DNA from: Kribbella monticola
Lineage (GTDB): Bacteria > Actinomycetota > Actinomycetes > Propionibacteriales > Kribbellaceae
Direction: 5' to 3'
Length of the DNA: 64,000 nucleotides
NCBI RefSeq assembly: GCF_003261635.1
Contig: NZ_QFXK01000033.1
Location: 62,001 to 126,000 of the forward strand
Shown: in pieces, positions 40,129 to 48,590 of the stretch
Layout of the letters: the number at the start of each line of letters is the position of its first letter
How positions within the stretch are numbered: position 1 is the first letter of the stretch
Position numbers and translations under genes: made by a program
Notes under the pieces: generated by a model
Database searches by the model: none
Seen by the model: the letters and a program-made list of their open reading frames with translations, nothing else
Told to the model about the DNA's origin: nothing

Positions 40129-41520
40129 ATGACCCTGTCGCTCGACTACGCCGCACTGTCCGACGTCGGACGGGTGCGCCGCAACAACGAGGATTCGGCG
40201 TACGCCGGTCCGCATCTGCTGCTGCTCGCCGACGGGATGGGTGGCGCGGCGGCCGGCGAGGTGGCCAGCGCCGCCGCTGTCCAGGTGATCCGCCGGCTGG
40301 ACACCTCGAACATCACCGGTCCGGACATGATGGAGGCGCTCGCGGGCGCCGTCCACCGGGCCAACGAACGGCTGTCCGAGCTGGTCGAGGAGGACCCCGA
40401 GCGCGAGGGCATGGGGTCCACGGTGACCGCTCTGCTCTTCGACGGCGAGCACCTCGGCCTGGCCCACCTCGGCGACTCCCGGGCGTACCGGTTGCGCGAC
40501 GGCCTGCTCTACCAGTTGAGCCACGACCACACGTTCGTGCAGTCGCTGGTGGACGAGGGCCGGATCTCCAAGGAAGAAGCGTTCACCCACCCGCACCGCA
40601 ACCTGATCCTGCGCGTGCTCGACGGCCGGCCGGACTCCGATCCGGACCTGGAGATGCTCGACGTCCGGGCGGGTGACCGGTTGCTGCTGTGCAGCGACGG
40701 CCTGCCCGACTACGTCAGCGACCAGGTGATCGCCGCCTCGATGGCCGACGGTACGCCGGACTCGGTGGTGGTCGAGCTGATCACGCACGCCCTCGAGGCC
40801 GGGTCGAACGACAACATCACCTGCGTCGTGGCCGACGTGGTCGAGACCGCCCCGGCCAGTGGGGACCAGCCGCAACTGGTCGGCGCCGCGGCCGAGCTCG
40901 CCCAGGGCGGCACGGGTCGCGGCGAACCGACCATCGCCGTACGGGGTCATGGTGACGGCGACGGCGGTGCTGGTGGCGCGGGGATAGATCCCGAGGAGCT
41001 GCGGTATGCGCCCAGGCCGCCGAAGCGCTTCCTCTGGCTGCGTCGGCTCGCCGTGCTCGCCGTAGTACTGGCTCTGATCGCGGGCGGCGGGTGGTTCGCC
41101 TACAGCTGGACCCAGAAGCAGTACTACGTGGGCACCGACGGCGACTACGTGGCCATCTTCAAGGGGGTGGACCAGGACTTCCCCGGTCTGTCCTTGTCGA
41201 GCGTCTACGAGCGGCAGCCACTGCAGGTGGACAAGCTGCCGACGTACAGCCGTGAGCAGGTGGAGGGCACCATCCAGGCGGACGACCTAGCCGGTGCCCG
41301 GACGATCGTGACCGAGCTCCAGCGGGTCGCCGACCAGTGCGCGGCCAAGGCGAAGCCGCCGGTGAAGCCGACCACCAGCCCGACACCGAGCAAACCGGCC
41401 ACGACGCCGTCGAAGCCCCCGGTCTCCACTCCGGTCTCGAAGCCGCCGGCGACCGCTCCGTCCACGCCTGCCTCGACGCCCGCCGGTAGCAACCCGGACG
41501 ACTGCGACGGGGTCCGATGA
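40129..41520 (+). CDS. pstP: PstP, PP2C-type Ser/Thr phosphatase
   Basis: 463 residues. The PP2C catalytic domain spans 1-237, with metal ligands in LLLADGMGGAAAGE (Asp35), GDSRAYRL, LLLCSDGLPDYV and SNDNITCVVADV. A linker leads to a membrane segment near 300-325 (LAVLAVVLALIAGGGWFAYSW). The extracellular part is short and ends in a Pro/Thr/Ser-rich tail. It dephosphorylates PknB and its substrates. Overlaps the next gene by four bases (ATGA). Confidence 0.95.
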   Translation: MTLSLDYAALSDVGRVRRNNEDSAYAGPHLLLLADGMGGAAAGEVASAAAVQVIRRLDTSNITGPDMMEALAGAVHRANERLSELVEEDPEREGMGSTVTALLFDGEHLGLAHLGDSRAYRLRDGLLYQLSHDHTFVQSLVDEGRISKEEAFTHPHRNLILRVLDGRPDSDPDLEMLDVRAGDRLLLCSDGLPDYVSDQVIAASMADGTPDSVVVELITHALEAGSNDNITCVVADVVETAPASGDQPQLVGAAAELAQGGTGRGEPTIAVRGHGDGDGGAGGAGIDPEELRYAPRPPKRFLWLRRLAVLAVVLALIAGGGWFAYSWTQKQYYVGTDGDYVAIFKGVDQDFPGLSLSSVYERQPLQVDKLPTYSREQVEGTIQADDLAGARTIVTELQRVADQCAAKAKPPVKPTTSPTPSKPATTPSKPPVSTPVSKPPATAPSTPASTPAGSNPDDCDGVR

Positions 41521-42914
41521 GCATCGCCTCGACGTCGGTCATCCAGATCATGCCCCGTACCCGGCGCGGGGTGGAGCTGATGCTGCTGATCATCGCGATC
41601 GGTGTCTCGGTCGGCGCGTACGTCAACGTCGGCCTCACCGTGCAGGACAAGGTGCCGGCCAGCACCGGGTACTACGCGGCCGGCATCGGCCTGCTCGCGC
41701 TGACCGCCCACCTCGCCCTGCGCTACCGCGCCCCGTACGCCGACCCGGTGCTGCTGCCCTGCGCCGTGCTCCTGAACGGCCTCGGCGTGGCGATGATCCA
41801 CCGCCTCGATCTCGGCCTGGAGGCGAGCGCGATCGCGGCCGGCCGGACCCCGAAGTCGCCGACGGCACCGCAGCAGATCACCTGGACCGCGGTCGGCGTC
41901 GTGCTCTTCCTGGTGGTGATCCTGCTGGTCAGAGATCATCGCCGGCTGCAGGCACTGACCTACACGGCCGGACTGGCCGGTCTCGTGCTGCTCGTCCTGC
42001 CGCTGATCCCGGGTCTGGGGGTCAACCTGAACGGTGCCCGGATCTGGATCCGGCTGGCCGGGATGTCGTTCCAGCCCGGTGAGTTCGCGAAGTTGTGCCT
42101 GGTCATCTTCTTCGCCGGCTACCTGGTGGTGAAACGGGACGTGCTGACGCTGGCCGGGCACCGGTTCCTCGGCCTCGACCTGCCGCGCGCCCGCGACCTC
42201 GGCCCGATCGGGGTCGCCTGGCTGGTCAGTTTGGGCGTGCTGGTGTTCGAGAGCGATCTCGGGTCGTCACTGCTGTTCTTCGGCCTGTTCCTGTTCCTGC
42301 TGTACGTCTCGACCGAGCGCGCGGGCTGGCTGATCATCGGCGGCCTGCTGTTCGTCGGCGGCGCGTTCTTCGCGTACTCGGCGATCGGTCACGTGCACAA
42401 GCGGATCACCGACTGGCTGGACCCGTTCTCGATCGACGGCGGCCAGATCGCGGTCGGCCTGATGGGGCAGGGGTGGGGCGGCGTTCTCGGCCGCGGTCTG
42501 GGTCAAGGCCGGCCGGAACTCACGCTGTACTCGCAGAGCGACATGATCATCTCGTCGTTCGCCGAGGAGCTCGGGCTGACCGGACTGATCGCGATCATCT
42601 TGATCTACACGCTCATCATCGAGCGCGGCCTGCGCACCGCACTCGGCTGCCGGGACATCTTCGGCAAGCTGGTCGCGACCGGTCTGGCGATGTCGTTCGC
42701 GCTGCAGGTGTTCGTGATCATCGGCGGTGTCACCGGCCTGATCCCGCTGACCGGTCTGGCCACGCCGTTCATGGCGCTCGGTGGTACGTCGCTGGTGGCG
42801 AACTGGGCGATCATCGCGCTGCTGCTGCGGATCAGTGACCAGGCCCGGCGGCCACAGACCCCGGCGGCCCCCGTGTCCGACGAGACGATCGCCATGGTGG
42901 TGCAGAAGCAGTGA
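41517..42914 (+). CDS. RodA/FtsW-type SEDS peptidoglycan glycosyltransferase
   Basis: 465 residues with about ten to twelve membrane segments. SEDS signature features are LNGARIWIRLAGMSFQPGEFAKLCLVIFFAGYL and LVFESDLGSSLLFFGLFLFLLYV, with the C-terminal PLTGLATPFMALGGTSLVANWAIIALLLR. It polymerises lipid II into glycan with a class B penicillin-binding protein; its position before pbpA favours the elongation role (RodA). Four-base overlaps on both sides couple translation. Confidence 0.95.
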   Translation: MSIASTSVIQIMPRTRRGVELMLLIIAIGVSVGAYVNVGLTVQDKVPASTGYYAAGIGLLALTAHLALRYRAPYADPVLLPCAVLLNGLGVAMIHRLDLGLEASAIAAGRTPKSPTAPQQITWTAVGVVLFLVVILLVRDHRRLQALTYTAGLAGLVLLVLPLIPGLGVNLNGARIWIRLAGMSFQPGEFAKLCLVIFFAGYLVVKRDVLTLAGHRFLGLDLPRARDLGPIGVAWLVSLGVLVFESDLGSSLLFFGLFLFLLYVSTERAGWLIIGGLLFVGGAFFAYSAIGHVHKRITDWLDPFSIDGGQIAVGLMGQGWGGVLGRGLGQGRPELTLYSQSDMIISSFAEELGLTGLIAIILIYTLIIERGLRTALGCRDIFGKLVATGLAMSFALQVFVIIGGVTGLIPLTGLATPFMALGGTSLVANWAIIALLLRISDQARRPQTPAAPVSDETIAMVVQKQ

Positions 42915-44368
42915 ACTCAGCTATCCGACGACTGGCCGTGGCCGCGATCATCCTGATGCTCGCGCTGATGGCGAACTCCACCTATCTGCAGGCCTTCCGG
43001 GCGAGTGACCTGAACGGACGCAACGACAACAAGCGGGTCCGCGACTCGCAGTTCTCGGTGAACCGCGGGGCGATCCTGGTCGGCAGTGTGCCGATCGCGC
43101 AGAGCAAGCCGTCCAACGACCGGTTCGTGTATCAGCGGACCTATCCGCCGAACATCGCCGAGGCCTACGCCCCGGTGACCGGCTACTACTCGTACCTGTT
43201 CGGCCGGGCCGGGATCGAGCTGAGCCAGAACTCCGAGCTGAACGGCTCCGACCCGTCGATGGCGTTCCGCCGGGTGGTCGACGTGATCACCGATCGTCGC
43301 CAGCAGGGCGCGAGCGTCACGCTGACGCTGAACGCGGCGGCCCAGATCGCGGCGTACCGGGGGCTTGCGGGGAAGACCGGTGCGGTGGTCGCGCTGGAGC
43401 CGAAGACCGGCAAGGTGCTCGCGCTGGTGAGCAGGCCGTCGTACGACCCGAACGACCTGGCCGGACACGACCTGAACAAGGTCGGCGCCAACTGGAAGAA
43501 GCTGACCGAGGACAAGTCCCGGCCGATGTCGAACCGGGCGATCAAGGAGCTCTACCCGCCGGGTTCGACGTTCAAGCTGGTCACCGCGGCCGCCGCGCTG
43601 TCCAGCGGCAAGTACAACCCGCAGACGCACGTGCGCTCGCCTGCCGAGCTCGACCTGCCGCAGACCACCGTCAAGCTGCCCAACGAGAACGGGCAGAACT
43701 GCGGTGGCAGCGACAACGCCACCCTGACGGTCGCGCTGCGCTACTCGTGCAACACCGCGTTCGGCTCGGTCGGCCTCGAACTCGGCGCGGACGCGCTCCG
43801 CGACCAGGCCGAGAAGTTCGGCTTCGGCGAGCGGCAACTGCCCGAACTGGGCGCCGCGGCCAGCCAGTTCCCGGCCGACCCGAACGCGCCGCAGACCGCC
43901 CAGTCGGCGATCGGCCAGTTCGACGTCCGGGCCACTCCGCTGCAGATGGCGATGGTGTCGGCCGGGATCGCCAACGGTGGCAACGTGATGAAGCCGTACC
44001 TGGTCCAGAACATCAAGACCGTCGACCTGAAGACGGTGTCCGAGACCAAGCCGGAGTCGCTGCACCAGGCGGTCAGCCCCGACGTCGCGAACCAGCTGAC
44101 CCAGATGATGATCGACGTGGTGCAGAACGGCACCGGCAAGCCAGGCCAGATCAAGGGCGTCCAGGTGGCCGGCAAGACCGGTACGGCGCAGACGACGCCG
44201 GACAAGCCCCCGTTCGCCTGGTTCACCGCGTTCGCGCCGGCCAACGACCCGAAGATCGCGGTCGCGGTGATGATCGAGGACGCCAACGTGCCGCGCAACG
44301 ACATCGCCGGCGGTGCGCTAGCGGCGCCGATCGCCAAAGCGGTGATGGAAGCGGTGCTGGGACAGTGA
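42911..44368 (+). CDS. pbpA: PbpA, class B penicillin-binding protein
   Basis: 485 residues. A single N-terminal membrane anchor (LAVAAIILMLALMANSTYLQAF), then a dimerisation region, then the transpeptidase domain with all three motifs: S219-x-x-K222 (STFK), S279-x-N281 (SCN) and K422TG. It cross-links peptidoglycan together with the upstream SEDS polymerase and is targeted by β-lactams. Followed by a 127-base gap to pknB. Confidence 0.95.
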   Translation: MNSAIRRLAVAAIILMLALMANSTYLQAFRASDLNGRNDNKRVRDSQFSVNRGAILVGSVPIAQSKPSNDRFVYQRTYPPNIAEAYAPVTGYYSYLFGRAGIELSQNSELNGSDPSMAFRRVVDVITDRRQQGASVTLTLNAAAQIAAYRGLAGKTGAVVALEPKTGKVLALVSRPSYDPNDLAGHDLNKVGANWKKLTEDKSRPMSNRAIKELYPPGSTFKLVTAAAALSSGKYNPQTHVRSPAELDLPQTTVKLPNENGQNCGGSDNATLTVALRYSCNTAFGSVGLELGADALRDQAEKFGFGERQLPELGAAASQFPADPNAPQTAQSAIGQFDVRATPLQMAMVSAGIANGGNVMKPYLVQNIKTVDLKTVSETKPESLHQAVSPDVANQLTQMMIDVVQNGTGKPGQIKGVQVAGKTGTAQTTPDKPPFAWFTAFAPANDPKIAVAVMIEDANVPRNDIAGGALAAPIAKAVMEAVLGQ

Positions 44369-44495
44369 CGACGATGAGGTACAACCGGGTGACAGAACGT
44401 CCGCCGTACCAGGGCCGGCTGGTCGACACAGCTACCGTGGGCGGATTGAGTGTGTTTTGGCCGAGTTCGATCCGCGCAGGTTGGAAGGCAGAGGA

Positions 44496-46358
44496 ATGAC
44501 ATCGCAGGCACGTCTCGTCGGCGGCCGCTACGAAGAGGGCGAACCGCTGGGTCGAGGGGGCATGGCCGATGTCCGCAAGGGCATCGACAACCGGCTCGGT
44601 CGAACGGTCGCGATCAAGCGGCTCCGGGTCGATCTGGCCAGCGACTCCACCTTCCAGGCCAGATTCCGGCGGGAGGCCCAGTCGGCCGCCTCGCTGAACC
44701 ACCCGACCATCGTGTCGGTCTACGACACCGGTGAGGAACCGGACCCGAACGGTTCCGGCGTCACCATCCCGTACATCGTGATGGAGTACGTGGCCGGCAA
44801 GACGCTGCGTGACCTGATCCGCGAGGGCCGCAAGATCATGCCCGAGCGCGCCCTGGAGATCACCTCCGGTGTGCTCGAGGCGCTCGACTACAGCCACCGG
44901 GCCGGCATCGTGCACCGCGACATCAAGCCCGGCAACGTGATGCTGACCCCGCAGGGCCAGGTCAAGGTGATGGACTTCGGCATCGCCCGGGCCGTCGCGG
45001 ACACCTCGTCGACGATGACCCAGACCGCCGCGGTGATCGGTACGGCGCAGTACCTGTCGCCCGAGCAGGCCCGTGGCGAGACGGTCGACGCGCGCTCCGA
45101 CCTCTACTCGACCGGCTGCCTGCTGTACGAACTGCTCGTCGGGCGGCCCCCGTTCGTCGGTGAATCGCCGGTGTCGGTCGCCTACCAGCACGTCCGGGAA
45201 GAGCCGCTGCCCCCGTCGTCGTTCGATCCGGACATCCCGCCGGAGGTCGACGCGGTCGTCCTGAAGGCCCTGACGAAGAACCGCGAGCACCGCTACCAGA
45301 GCGCGTCGGAGATGCGGGCCGACATCCACCGGGTGCTGGCCGGCCAGCAGGTGACCGCGCCGATGGCCGCGATCGCCGAGACCCGTGCGATCCAGCCGAC
45401 CGCGGTGGCGCCCGCGGCGGCAGCCACTCAGGCGTACCGTCCGGCGAGCGACCTGCTGCCGCCTGACGACGGTGGCGACGACGTCGAGGCTGCCCGCGCC
45501 CGGCGCAACCGTGGCCTGGCGTACTTCCTGCTCGGTCTGGCGATCGTGGCCGTCGCGGTCGGCGCCTACGCGATCATCACGAACCTGGGCAAGAAGGACG
45601 ACCCGCCGCCGGTCACGCAGGTCGCCGTACCGAGTGTCGTCGGCAAGACGCAGGACGAGGCGACCGCGATCCTGACGGCGAAGGGCCTCCAGGTGGCGAC
45701 GACCTCGGCGGCCAGCACCGACATACCGAAGGGCTCGGTCGCCAAGCAGCAGCCTGGTGCGAATGCGATGGTCGACAAGAACTCGACCGTCACGCTGGTG
45801 GTGTCCGCCGGCCCGAACACGTTCCCGGTGCCGGACGTGCTCGGCAAGTCCGAGCAGGACGCCAGGGACGCGCTGGAGAACGCTCCGGGCAAGTTCGAGG
45901 TGGCGTCCAAGGTGAACCGGGCGGACAGCGACGAGCCCAAGGACAGCGTGATCAAGGTCAGCCCCGATCCCAGCGGGCAGTACGCGCCGGGTACGAAGTT
46001 CACCCTGACGCTGTCCAACGGCAGCTCGAAGGTGGACGTGCCCGACGTCACCACGCAGAACCAGGACGACGCCACCAACACCCTGAAGGGCCTCGGCCTG
46101 GCCGTCGGCTACCTGCAGGACAAGTCGGACCCGAACGCGGTCGAGGGCACGGTCGTCAAGCAGAGCGTGAAGGCGGGCTCGAAGGTGCCCAAGGGCACGA
46201 AGGTGATCCTGTCGATCGCGGTCGCGGCGGATGAGCCGACGAACACGCCGACCAACACCCCGACCAACAGTCCGACGGAGTCCAACACGCCGATCATCGG
46301 CGGTGGCGGGCCGGGGCTGCCGCAACAGCCGAGTGGCGGCAGCAGCGGAGAGCGCTGA
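44496..46358 (+). CDS. pknB: PknB-type Ser/Thr kinase with three PASTA domains
   Basis: 620 residues. Kinase domain 10-275: GRGGMADV loop, K41, HRDIKPGNVM (D142, N147), DFG (D160) and activation loop TQTAAVIGTAQYLSPEQARG with paired Thr sites. A juxtamembrane region and a membrane helix at about 340-365 (LAYFLLGLAIVAVAVGAYAI) lead to three PASTA repeats (VPSVVGKTQDEATAIL; VPDVLGKSEQDARDAL; VPDVTTQNQDDATNTL); mycobacterial PknB has four. The tail is Thr/Pro-rich. It senses muropeptides and controls wall synthesis. ATG 44496 follows AGAGGA. Confidence 0.95.
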   Translation: MTSQARLVGGRYEEGEPLGRGGMADVRKGIDNRLGRTVAIKRLRVDLASDSTFQARFRREAQSAASLNHPTIVSVYDTGEEPDPNGSGVTIPYIVMEYVAGKTLRDLIREGRKIMPERALEITSGVLEALDYSHRAGIVHRDIKPGNVMLTPQGQVKVMDFGIARAVADTSSTMTQTAAVIGTAQYLSPEQARGETVDARSDLYSTGCLLYELLVGRPPFVGESPVSVAYQHVREEPLPPSSFDPDIPPEVDAVVLKALTKNREHRYQSASEMRADIHRVLAGQQVTAPMAAIAETRAIQPTAVAPAAAATQAYRPASDLLPPDDGGDDVEAARARRNRGLAYFLLGLAIVAVAVGAYAIITNLGKKDDPPPVTQVAVPSVVGKTQDEATAILTAKGLQVATTSAASTDIPKGSVAKQQPGANAMVDKNSTVTLVVSAGPNTFPVPDVLGKSEQDARDALENAPGKFEVASKVNRADSDEPKDSVIKVSPDPSGQYAPGTKFTLTLSNGSSKVDVPDVTTQNQDDATNTLKGLGLAVGYLQDKSDPNAVEGTVVKQSVKAGSKVPKGTKVILSIAVAADEPTNTPTNTPTNSPTESNTPIIGGGGPGLPQQPSGGSSGER

Positions 46359-46369
46359 GGCAGAACGGC

Positions 46370-46401
46370 AAAGGACCGCGGGAATCGTCCCGCGGTCCTT
46401 T
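46370..46401 (+). terminator. Rho-independent terminator of the pknB operon
   Basis: AAAGGACCGCGGGA (46370-46383) pairs fully with 46388-46401 around loop ATCG. The right arm ends in TTT and is followed by TGCTTGTT. It lies 11 bases after the pknB stop. Confidence 0.88.
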
Positions 46402-46425
46402 TGCTTGTTCCGGAGTTGCTCGACC

Positions 46426-46468
46426 GGGTTGCTTGTCCTGGGTTGCTTGTCCTGGGTTGCTTTGTCCC
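46426..46468. repeat. Three tandem 14-bp repeats GGGTTGCTTGTCCT
   Basis: Two identical units (46426-46439, 46440-46453) and a third with one inserted base (GGGTTGCTTTGTCCC, 46454-46468). They lie between the pknB terminator and the stop of trpG/pabA. Probably replication slippage; no function evident. Confidence 0.8.
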
Positions 46469-46482
46469 GGCTGCGTCCTGAG

Positions 46483-47100
46483 TCAGCTGACGACGGGAGC
46501 CATTCCGGCCGAGCGGGCCACCGCGCCGGCGTCGCCGCAGATCGCGAGCCAGTTGGCCAGCATCCGGTGGCCGCCTTCGGTAAGCACCGACTCGGGGTGG
46601 AACTGGACGCCCTCGACCGGCAGGTCCCGGTGCCGCGCGGCCATGATCACGCCGGCCTCGGTTCGCGCCGTCACCTGCAGTTCGTCGGGCACGCTGTCCT
46701 CGGAGATCGCGAGCGAGTGGTACCTGGTCGCGGTGAACGGCGACGGGAGCCCGGCGAGCACTCCGGCACCCTCGTGGAACACCTGGCTGGTCTTGCCGTG
46801 CAGCAACTCGTCGGCCCGCCCGACGACACCGCCGTACGCGACGCCGATCGCCTGCAGGCCGAGGCAGACCCCGAAGATCGGGACCTCGCCACCCGCCTCC
46901 CGGACGATGTCGACGCAGGCACCGGCTTCCTCCGGCGTCCCCGGCCCGGGCGACAGCAGGACACCGTCGTACGCCGTGACCTGGTCAGGGGTGACCTCGT
47001 CGTTGCGTAGCACGGTGGTGTCGGCCTGCAACTGCTGCAGGTACTGCACCAGGTTGTAGACGAAGGAGTCGTAGTTGTCGACGACAAGGATCCGCGGCAT
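46483..47100 (-). CDS. Glutamine amidotransferase of anthranilate or aminodeoxychorismate synthase
   Basis: 205-residue class I glutamine amidotransferase (TrpG/PabA). The catalytic Cys79 is in FGVCLGLQAI and the His-Glu pair in VEGVQFHPESV; LSPGPGTPEEAG forms the oxyanion region. It supplies ammonia to chorismate-using partner TrpE or PabB, neither of which is in the window. Position beside pknB with opposite orientation matches the trpG gene next to pknB in mycobacteria. ATG 47100 gives the usual start MPRILVVDNYDSF; ATG 47109 is possible. Confidence 0.93.
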   Translation of the reverse strand: MPRILVVDNYDSFVYNLVQYLQQLQADTTVLRNDEVTPDQVTAYDGVLLSPGPGTPEEAGACVDIVREAGGEVPIFGVCLGLQAIGVAYGGVVGRADELLHGKTSQVFHEGAGVLAGLPSPFTATRYHSLAISEDSVPDELQVTARTEAGVIMAARHRDLPVEGVQFHPESVLTEGGHRMLANWLAICGDAGAVARSAGMAPVVS

Positions 47101-47143
47101 GCGCACCATTCTGACAGGCCCGCGGGAACTGTGGGGCTGTGTT

Positions 47144-47920
47144 TCAGCGACCGCTGCCGGTGACCGACGGGCTGACCGTCGGCTTCTTGTCGAAGCCCGG
47201 CACCGTCGCGCTCTGCAGGTCCAGGGTGCCCTCGTACGCCGGCATGGCGATCGACGACTGCGTCTTCACCTCGTAGCCGAGCTGGAACTTCACCACGTAG
47301 TCCTGCAGATTGTCGATGTACTGCGAATCGTCGAGCGCCTTCTGCAGCTTCCGCCGGTCGCCGATCGCGGTGATCTTGTACGGCGGGAGGTAGGGCACGC
47401 CGTGCAGGACGACCGAGTTGCCCACGCACTTGATGCCGGTCGTCGAGATGACCCGGTGGTTCTGGATCGAGATCGCGTCGGCGCCACCGGCCCAGAGCGC
47501 GTTCACCACGGCCTGGATGTCCTGCTGGTGGATCACCAGCCAGTCGGCGTCGACGTCCGGATTGTCCTTCACCACCTGTGACGGGGCGTCCTTCAGCGTG
47601 ACGGTCAGTCCCGGGCCGGTCACCGGCACCGTCCCGACCTGCTCGGACAAGTCCTTCAGCTGCTTGGCCAGCTTGGGCGCGATCGAGCCCTGCTGCGCCT
47701 GCAGTTTCTCGATGTCCTGGGTCAACTCCGCGTGCTGGCGGGTCAGGGTCGCGCTACGGCGGCTCTGTTCCTCCACGAGGCCTGCGAGCGTAGTGTTGCG
47801 ACTAGGGCGCAGGTCGGTGCCACGGGCATTGGTGGCACTGGTCGCGAACAGCAGACCGGCGCACATCAGCGCCACTGGCGCACTAGCCCGCCAGAGCGAA
47901 AAACGCCGCAGCCTGCTCAC
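47144..47920 (-). CDS. DUF881-family membrane-anchored protein
   Basis: 258 residues. One N-terminal hydrophobic helix (VALMCAGLLFATSATNA), then a coiled-coil (GLVEEQSRRSATLTRQHAELTQDIEKLQAQQ), then the DUF881 domain (GPGLTVTLKDAP, DADWLVIHQQDIQAVVNALWAGGADAISIQNHRV). Role unknown, but the family sits beside trpG, pknB and crgA in many actinobacteria, pointing to a division or wall role. GTG 47920 follows AAGGGG; upstream frame is less likely coding. Confidence 0.9.
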   Translation of the reverse strand: MSRLRRFSLWRASAPVALMCAGLLFATSATNARGTDLRPSRNTTLAGLVEEQSRRSATLTRQHAELTQDIEKLQAQQGSIAPKLAKQLKDLSEQVGTVPVTGPGLTVTLKDAPSQVVKDNPDVDADWLVIHQQDIQAVVNALWAGGADAISIQNHRVISTTGIKCVGNSVVLHGVPYLPPYKITAIGDRRKLQKALDDSQYIDNLQDYVVKFQLGYEVKTQSSIAMPAYEGTLDLQSATVPGFDKKPTVSPSVTGSGR

Positions 47921-48046
47921 CCGTGAACCCCTTGCTCCCGTCTGCACTACGCTAACCGAGGCCAGACCCAGTGGTGTGGCTGGTGCCGGCCTCGCGAACC
48001 GAGGCGACACCACTCACCTTAGTGTCCGCTACAAGGAGTCGAATCC

Positions 48047-48313
48047 GTGCCCGAGTCGAGCAGTCGCAAAACGAAGAAGTCCTCCGCCGAGAAGGTGAAG
48101 GTGGAGAAGACTCCGAAGAAACCACGCACCACCAGTCGCGTCTGGGTGGCGCCGCTGATGCTCGGTTGCTGGCTGCTCGGACTCGCCTGGCTGGTCGTCT
48201 TCTACGTGGCCGGCCAGGACATCCCGGTGATGAAGGACCTGAACAACTGGAACCTGCTGATCGGCATGGGCCTGATCGCCGTCGGTTTCGTCGTCTCCAC
48301 CCAGTGGATCTGA
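48047..48313 (+). CDS. crgA: CrgA, cell-division membrane protein
   Basis: 88 residues. A Lys-rich cytoplasmic start (SSSRKTKKSSAEKVKVEKTPKKP) is followed by two membrane helices (WVAPLMLGCWLLGLAWLVVFYVAG and LLIGMGLIAVGFVVS) and the family segment VMKDLNNWN between them. CrgA links FtsZ, FtsI and CwsA and restrains septation. AAGGAG precedes GTG 48047. Divergent from the DUF881 gene. Confidence 0.95.
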   Translation: MPESSSRKTKKSSAEKVKVEKTPKKPRTTSRVWVAPLMLGCWLLGLAWLVVFYVAGQDIPVMKDLNNWNLLIGMGLIAVGFVVSTQWI

Positions 48314-48370
48314 CCCTTCTCAGCTAGTACTGCGTCAGCAGTTGGCCGCGCGCACTGGCGTTGCGGTACA

Positions 48371-48417
48371 CCTCGGACCTGAGCCGGCGACCGGGCGCAA
48401 CCGGCTCAGGTGCGAGG
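48371..48417. terminator. Long terminator hairpin after crgA
   Basis: ACCTGAGCCGG (48377-48387) and CCGGCTCAGGT (48401-48411) pair perfectly, extended past one mismatch by CCTCG/CGAGG. TTTCTCGTGCTTT follows on the plus strand. Confidence 0.75.
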
Positions 48418-48453
48418 TTTCTCGTGCTTTCGGGGCGAATGACACGGCTGCAG

Positions 48454-48590
48454 TTATCCACATGGGTATCCCCAGCTGTGCACAGCTTTTGCGACCGTTG
48501 TCCCCAGGTTGTCCCCGGATTTCGGCCGATTCGGGGCCAAAATCGCCGAAATCTGTGGATCAACAAGGTTTGATCACCGTCTTATCCACA
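48454..48590. other. Cluster of DnaA-box-like sites
   Basis: TTATCCACA, the perfect DnaA-box consensus, occurs at 48454-48462 and 48582-48590. TGATCCACA (minus strand, 48554-48562) differs by one base. TTGTCCCCA (48498-48506) and TTGTCCCCG (48509-48517) are looser matches, the two adjacent 11 bp apart. The second perfect box covers the stop codon of the following gene. Confidence 0.55.

Noticed and set aside
48314..48590. Chromosomal origin oriC
   Set aside because: DnaA boxes are present but few, there is no AT-rich unwinding stretch, and no dnaA or dnaN adjoins; called only a box cluster.
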